Both the position numbers and the translations under genes were made by a program. Positions 59,601 to 64,000 of a stretch of 64,000 nt of DNA are shown here, in pieces. Location of the stretch: NCBI RefSeq assembly GCF_000003855.2, contig NW_003101679.1, positions 690,417 to 754,416 of the forward strand, given 5' to 3'. How positions within the stretch are numbered: the stretch's first letter is position 1; each line of letters starts with the position of its first letter. The DNA comes from Blastomyces gilchristii SLH14081. Its lineage: Eukaryota > Ascomycota > Eurotiomycetes > Onygenales > Ajellomycetaceae. Under the pieces are notes generated by a model that searched no databases, was not told the origin of the DNA, and worked only from the letters and a program-made list of their open reading frames with translations.

Positions 59601-60400
59601 TATCTGCAGTGCTTTATCAATTACAATCAGAATGACTGAGTGTATTGATTATTATTTACAGAGTTCATGTATAATAACTCAAAGTATATTAGCACAGATA
59701 AAACTCTCTTTGAAATACTCACTGAGACTCATCTGTGAATAATCTTAATAAATCTGTGAGAGTACATTATAGAGTGTGATGATGTCTGTGAACAGGCTGA
59801 GAGAATTCAGAAGATTCAGAAGAAAGTCTGTAAATTCTTGAGAAAGACTTAAGAGTATCAGAAGAGATACTATAACTTTAAGTATATTATAAAGAGTTTT
59901 AAGAAAGATAATAGAGTCTGACTGAGTCTAGAAAACATTATTATATGAAGATCTAGTAAGAAGCTGAATCTCTTGCAGATAGAGTCTTATAAAATTATAA
60001 AGAAAGTTAGTTTATAGTTCTACAGATTGAAACTATCATCTGAGTTATAGATATATAATATTTTTTATGTCTTTTTACTCTGTGAATATAAGAAATTCTT
60101 AGAAGAGAATTCTGTGACTCATCACTCTATCTGTGAAGTACTAGAGAGTGAAAGAGAATATCAGATTAAAGAAATTATTAACTCAGAGAAGTGAGATCAT
60201 GAGCTCTGATTCAAGATTCAGTGATAAGAGTATTCTGATAAGATGAATGAGTTCACTTGAGAATTATTCAGATAGATAAGATATCTGCAGAAGCTAAGAC
60301 ATGACTTTTATACTGTGAATTCTGATAAGTTAGAATAATACAGTCTTTGCTAAGAATCTGATTGTAATAAAGACATTAACACTGTCATTTATAAGCTCTA
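56640..60400 (+). pseudogene. pol remnant of B2: protease, RT, RNase H, integrase, GPY/F, chromodomain
   Basis: RT motifs are ASVIFIKKKNKDLRLCINYYNLN (near 57,365-57,430, shown in part) and active site YLND at 57,705-57,716 (normally YLDD). RNase H spans about 58,130-58,500. The integrase core is visible as LMIVNHFIKIAHF (59,325-59,370; Asp to Asn), ILDRELIFTEEF (59,460-59,495) and DDWTEYLM (59,562-59,585, from DGQTE). GPY/F follows near 60,000-60,090. The C-terminus at about 60,123-60,330 is a chromodomain (ICEVLESEREY...FKIQW). Stops are almost all TGA at Trp positions. The frame is continuous over long stretches, so point mutation, not indels, killed it. Confidence 0.85.
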
Positions 60401-60577
60401 GTCTATAAGATAATGAGTTTCTACTGAGATCAACAGTCTGTGATATATATAAGAGAAGAAGAAATCATACTCTTATTAAAAGCTAAAAAATAAGAAAATA
60501 AAAACAGAACTGTGAACACAATTTAGAGATTAATAAAGAAAAAACAAAGAAAACTCAAACTTATATTCTCAATACTT

Positions 60578-61350
60578 ATGATATTCAATCTTCTTACAAC
60601 TATCAATTTCTCTCTTCAAAGAAGCAGAGAGTATTATACTCATAGTACAGATAATTGTTATATTTGATATAAAAACTGTTAGAAATGCACAGACTTCAGA
60701 AGAGCTGAACATCAGAGTATACATAGTTGTAGCAGAGTCTTAAGAGCTGATCATCTGTATATGTGATTAGATATCTCTTATAAAGCTGTATCTGCTTTCT
60801 CAGTTGTACTGAAGTATTCAGCTCAGAAATAATTGAAATGTAAAGAGAGAGTTCATCTACTCAGATTAACTTTTATTATGAATTTATAATATTCACATTG
60901 TCTTAATTACTTAGATTTTGTGAGTACTCAGAGACTCATCTCTCATTAATAATGAGATTGTGAAAATGCACTGTGATGTGAGAATCATTGATAGAAAATC
61001 TAGGCATATTCACATATGCCTGATTGAAGATTATACAGATAGAGAGAGAATGATTATAGGCCTGTGAAACTGCAGAAGACACTGATAACACTGAGAGCTT
61101 TATAAGAACTATTAGCTAGAATCTGTAAGAAATTACTTATAAGAAGACTTACAGCAAAGAGGGAAACTACACTGCTTGAAGTCAGAGACTGGCCTGGGAA
61201 AGGCATGAGATTGACTGCTGACCTGAAGATCGGGTGTGATGATGAGACTGAGAGAAATGAAGACATGATTGTGAGCAGCAGTGTCTCTGCTTCATCAGCT
61301 GGTAAAAAGTGATCAGAGAAGTCATGAGAATATTCATGAGAAGCTCAGTA
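60578..61350 (+). pseudogene. Extra ORF downstream of pol in B2, function unknown
   Basis: A single + strand frame runs about 257 codons from ATG 60,578 to a TAG near 61,350, interrupted by TGA, TAA and TAG that look like mutated Trp or Gln codons. The first 45 codons are Cys-rich (NCYIW, KNCWKCTDFRRAEH), and the central part is basic-hydrophobic. The 61,150-61,280 portion is barely mutated (RDWPGKGMRLTADLKIG, ETERNED). B1 holds the same frame at 12,060-11,280, so it is a fixed part of family B, lying between the chromodomain and the 3' LTR. I recognise no domain. The Cys spacing could bind zinc, but that is a guess. Confidence 0.55.
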
Positions 61351-62178
61351 GTGACCAGACATTATTTACAAAGATATTGAAATTGAAAAATTTTTATTCT
61401 TGAGAAGTTCTTGAATCAATATATAAATATTGTTAGAAACACTCTCTCTCTGTCATCTGAGTGAAAACACTTCATGAATGAATGAGAATACTCACAGTTT
61501 GTGAAGATAAGAGCTGTTATAGAAAAAGAAAAAAGAAGATGAAATTTCACAGATAGATCTGAGATATTTATACTACTCTAGAGAGATTTACTTACACTAT
61601 GAGTGATTTCATAGAACAGTCAGATCACTCTAGTAAATAAAAGTGATTATGAATTACAGATCTGAATCTTTCTATATAACTATAAAGAGTGATTGTAGAC
61701 TGTAGATATCTTGATTCTACAATTCTATAGAGTTGATGAAAGAATGGAAAATTTCTCACAATTCTACAGTGTTAAAGAACAATGATTCATAAGAATGAGT
61801 GAAAGATTAACTTATAAATACTTCTCTTTGATGAGAGTGATCTTACAGAGAGTGATTCATCTGTAAGATGAATCTGTGTAATGATTATATAAGAATCTTA
61901 TAAAAATGATTAAGAGTTAACTGAAATTCTTCTATATGAAAGATGTGAGATAAATCTGTGTGATAGTCAGAGAAGAATCTATAGATTATAAAGAATCTTA
62001 CAGAATAAGAAACTGAGTGACAGACTCTTTTTTCTTTATAGTAACAAGGGATTTTTCCTCACTGAGATTTTTTATAGATGTAAAGAATTTTTAGTGAGTA
62101 TTACTGCAGTGCTGAGCTGATTCTATGAAGTCACTCAGTGAAAGGCTTCACAGATGAAGTCTTAGAGAGAGAGAGATA
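61351..62178. other. 3' non-coding part of B2
   Basis: AT-rich, stops in all frames, co-linear with B1 at 10,423-11,280. It ends with a purine-rich GAGAGAGAGATATA just before the 3' LTR, in the place expected for a polypurine tract. Confidence 0.5.
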
Positions 62179-62436
62179 TATAAGAAATCTCATCTCTTAC
62201 AGATTCTTTATCTCTATTTCTATCTCTCATATAATCAATAGAGCTAGCAGCTCTTGACTACATATAACTATATAGACTGAAGTTCATGAATACTATTCAT
62301 AACTCAGCTTAAATGCTATTATACATTTAATCTCTACATTTTATCTTTCTACTATGAATACTTCTAGTAGTTAACAGTACATATCATGTCAAGCTGCAAA
62401 CATCTGAATAATCGCCTGCGAGCACTTATTCTTACA
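62179..62436 (+). repeat. 3' LTR of B2
   Basis: 258 bp (start TATAAG, from TGTAAG). Matches the 5' LTR. The CGCCTGCGAGC patch near its end is intact. Confidence 0.95.
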
Positions 62437-62441
62437 CTATC

Positions 62442-64000
62442 ATTGAGTATATTTTTTAAGATTCAAGAATGAGACTGTTCAATACTTTGAGTTATGACTC
62501 AGATTTATGAATAATCTCAGGTATACAGTCTCTACTTTTCTACAGATTAATATTAATAATGTTTTCTAATTCACATATATGCACACAGTTATGAATTCAT
62601 ATAATATCAAATGAGAATCAATAGCATCACATTCATCACATCAGAATGATGTTTCTAAATGTGAAATCCGCACTATTATGAAATGAGTTAGAGCTGCTCT
62701 TTTGAAAGATAATCTCTCTTAGACTGACTATCAGAATTATGAATTTCATGTTTGATCTCATTTAATCTAGTCTCATACATTTCTTAGCATGAATCCCGCT
62801 GGGACTAATCATTAAATAAACATGCAAAGTGACTATATATCAGATCTCAAAATGAAACCATGACTTGAAAAAAATGAGAAAGTGATCTCATTTAATTCCA
62901 TTTAGTCTCATTCTTGGCATAAAGTTACTATTTTTAGACATTTTAAGGTTTTTTTTAGACTATTTTTAATTTTTTAAAAAGTAACACTTTTTGGTAACAC
63001 TCAAATGAGATTTAAAGTCATTTAAAGCAATAAAAATAATTTAAATTGAGAAGTGAAAATCATGGTCTCATTTGGAAAATGTGACAAGAGTAGACAGTAA
63101 GTTTCACTGGAACAGTATGAGACTACTATCTAATGTTAAAACCGTGTAATGAGATCTGTTGAATTGATAATGAGACTATTAAAAATTCTGGTTCTGATCT
63201 CAGACACGGTCACACAGTCAGTCTAATCTCTCTAAGAAGTTCTGAACAGATGTTCTAGAGACAGTGATTGCAATAATCAATAATACTCTCATATCTACAG
63301 TTCTTTACAACTTGAAATTTTGACTCTCTACTGCAGAGACTTCTGTGATTTCAAGTCTGCATAAGATTTCTTGATATGCACTTACAAATATCTCACTGAA
63401 TGTGAGGCATTTTCACTGATTAAGTGCAGAGGTTTTTGTTCACTTGTATAAATCTCAGTAGTCTGTGAATAAGCTTTCTTTACATGTCAATTTCTATTGT
63501 ATCATTGAATTCAGTGGCACTTTGATATATCATTTATAGCATCTCAAATCTGACAAGATTATTGTCAGTAGTGATGTGAGATTTCTGATCACTGAAAAAT
63601 CAGTTGTTACATCTATGAAACTCATTAATCATGTTATTGAATCAGTTATCACATCTGTGACACTCATTAATAATACTAGCAAACTGAAACCTGATATTTA
63701 TCTGATTGATGATGAAGATACTTCTGATATTGATGATCTGAATTTCACATAATTGCAGCTCACGAAATCACTGACTACATACACTTCAAGCTCTATTACA
63801 GGTAATCTTTCAAAGTTCTACAAGAATGTCACATCACAGTCAGAGAAGATAGAAGATTATTGAAAGAAGTTCATACAATGTGAGATTACTGATCTGAAGA
63901 GATGTAATACATGAAGTTTAATCTCTAGATCTGATGTTCTAAGAAGTGAACTGATTACTTTAAGTCATTGAGTGTTTCTTGAGAAAGATAGATCTGTAGA
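62442..64000 (+). pseudogene. copia integrase remnant (continued)
   Basis: After B2, the frame gives the late integrase core: HSSHQNDVSKCEIRTIMKWVRAAL (near 62,630-62,700, shown in part), where TPQQNGVAERKNRT is usual. After the MITE, KKFWTDVLETVIAIINNT (near 63,231-63,285) is the usual continuation, and KIIVSSDVRF (near 63,560) and IDDEDTSDIDD (near 63,710) mark the integrase-RT linker. The frame is kept across the MITE, so one old ORF is split. It continues beyond the window. Confidence 0.75.
62720..63225 (+). mobile_element. 506-bp MITE, copy 4
   Basis: TAGACTG...CAGTCTA ends with a perfect 8-bp duplication ATCTCTCT (62,712-62,719 and 63,226-63,233), inserted in the copia integrase. Same length as the other complete copies. 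Confidence 0.9.

Larger units (their letters stand above)
55186..62436 (+). mobile_element. Ty3/gypsy chromovirus copy B2, complete LTR to LTR
   Basis: 7,251 bp with two 258-bp LTRs and a perfect 5-bp duplication CTATC (55,181-55,185 and 62,437-62,441) within copia. No nested insertion, which makes it the reference copy of family B. It is inverted relative to B1 and damaged by nonsense transitions, but nearly free of indels. Confidence 0.95.
52657..64000 (+). mobile_element. Ty1/copia element, 5' end to integrase, split by B2 and a MITE; runs off window
   Basis: It starts with a 110-bp LTR at the edge of the gene island. The order is gag, zinc knuckle, protease, GAG-pre-integrase, integrase. 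The reading resumes after B2 at 62,437 (duplicated CTATC) and after the MITE at 63,226. Protease and integrase before any RT is the copia order. RT and the 3' LTR lie beyond 64,000. Confidence 0.8.

Overview
The window looks like nuclear DNA of a filamentous ascomycete. The evidence is short GT-AG introns of about 90-180 nt, a recognisable fungal RPB11, a long disordered protein of a kind common in Pezizomycotina, and very AT-rich, stop-riddled retrotransposon tracts typical of RIP-like (C to T) mutation. Sharp alternation of an AT-rich repeat desert with a GC-normal gene island is known from some Eurotiomycetes (for example Onygenales such as Blastomyces), but I cannot name the species.

Layout. 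(1) About 1-42,300 is an almost gene-free nest of dead transposons. A chromovirus-like Ty3/gypsy family (family A, LTR about 280-315 bp) appears as A1 (1-4,575, +), A2 (5,093-7,798, -), A3 (about 8,100-27,955, +, split by later insertions) and A4 (38,067-41,581, -). A3 carries a tRNA-headed SINE (8,404-9,290), itself split by a 506-bp MITE; a second chromovirus, family B copy B1 (10,165-20,099, -, 258-bp LTRs, 5-bp target duplication); a tRNA-headed chimeric LINE (20,401-23,294); and LINE pieces at 24,075-25,789 and 27,956-30,524. B1 holds a pogo/Fot1-type DNA transposon (12,083-14,057) and a short LINE tail (16,187-16,860). A third chromovirus, family C, occupies 30,526-38,066.

(2) About 42,560-52,650 is a GC-normal island with three supportable genes: RPB11 (-), a nitronate monooxygenase-like flavoenzyme (+), and a two-exon gene (-) for a disordered protein of 1006 aa that I do not recognise. 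RPB11 and the flavoenzyme are divergent; the flavoenzyme and the long gene are convergent. There is no sign that they form a cluster or pathway.

(3) 52,657-64,000 is a Ty1/copia element with a 110-bp 5' LTR, running off the window and split by chromovirus B2 (55,186-62,436, +, complete LTR to LTR) and by a fourth 506-bp MITE (62,720-63,225).

Main observations. The decay is unusual: CC/GG and CG dinucleotides are nearly absent while CA/TG remain common, and Trp codons became TGA rather than TAG, which suggests CpC (and CpG) targeting rather than classical CpA RIP. Other points of interest are the four equal-length MITEs with 8-bp duplications, two tRNA-headed retroposons sharing the LINE tail, an extra ORF downstream of pol in family B, and a conserved hairpin in the LINE 3' UTR. 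All element names (A, B, C) are local labels given here.
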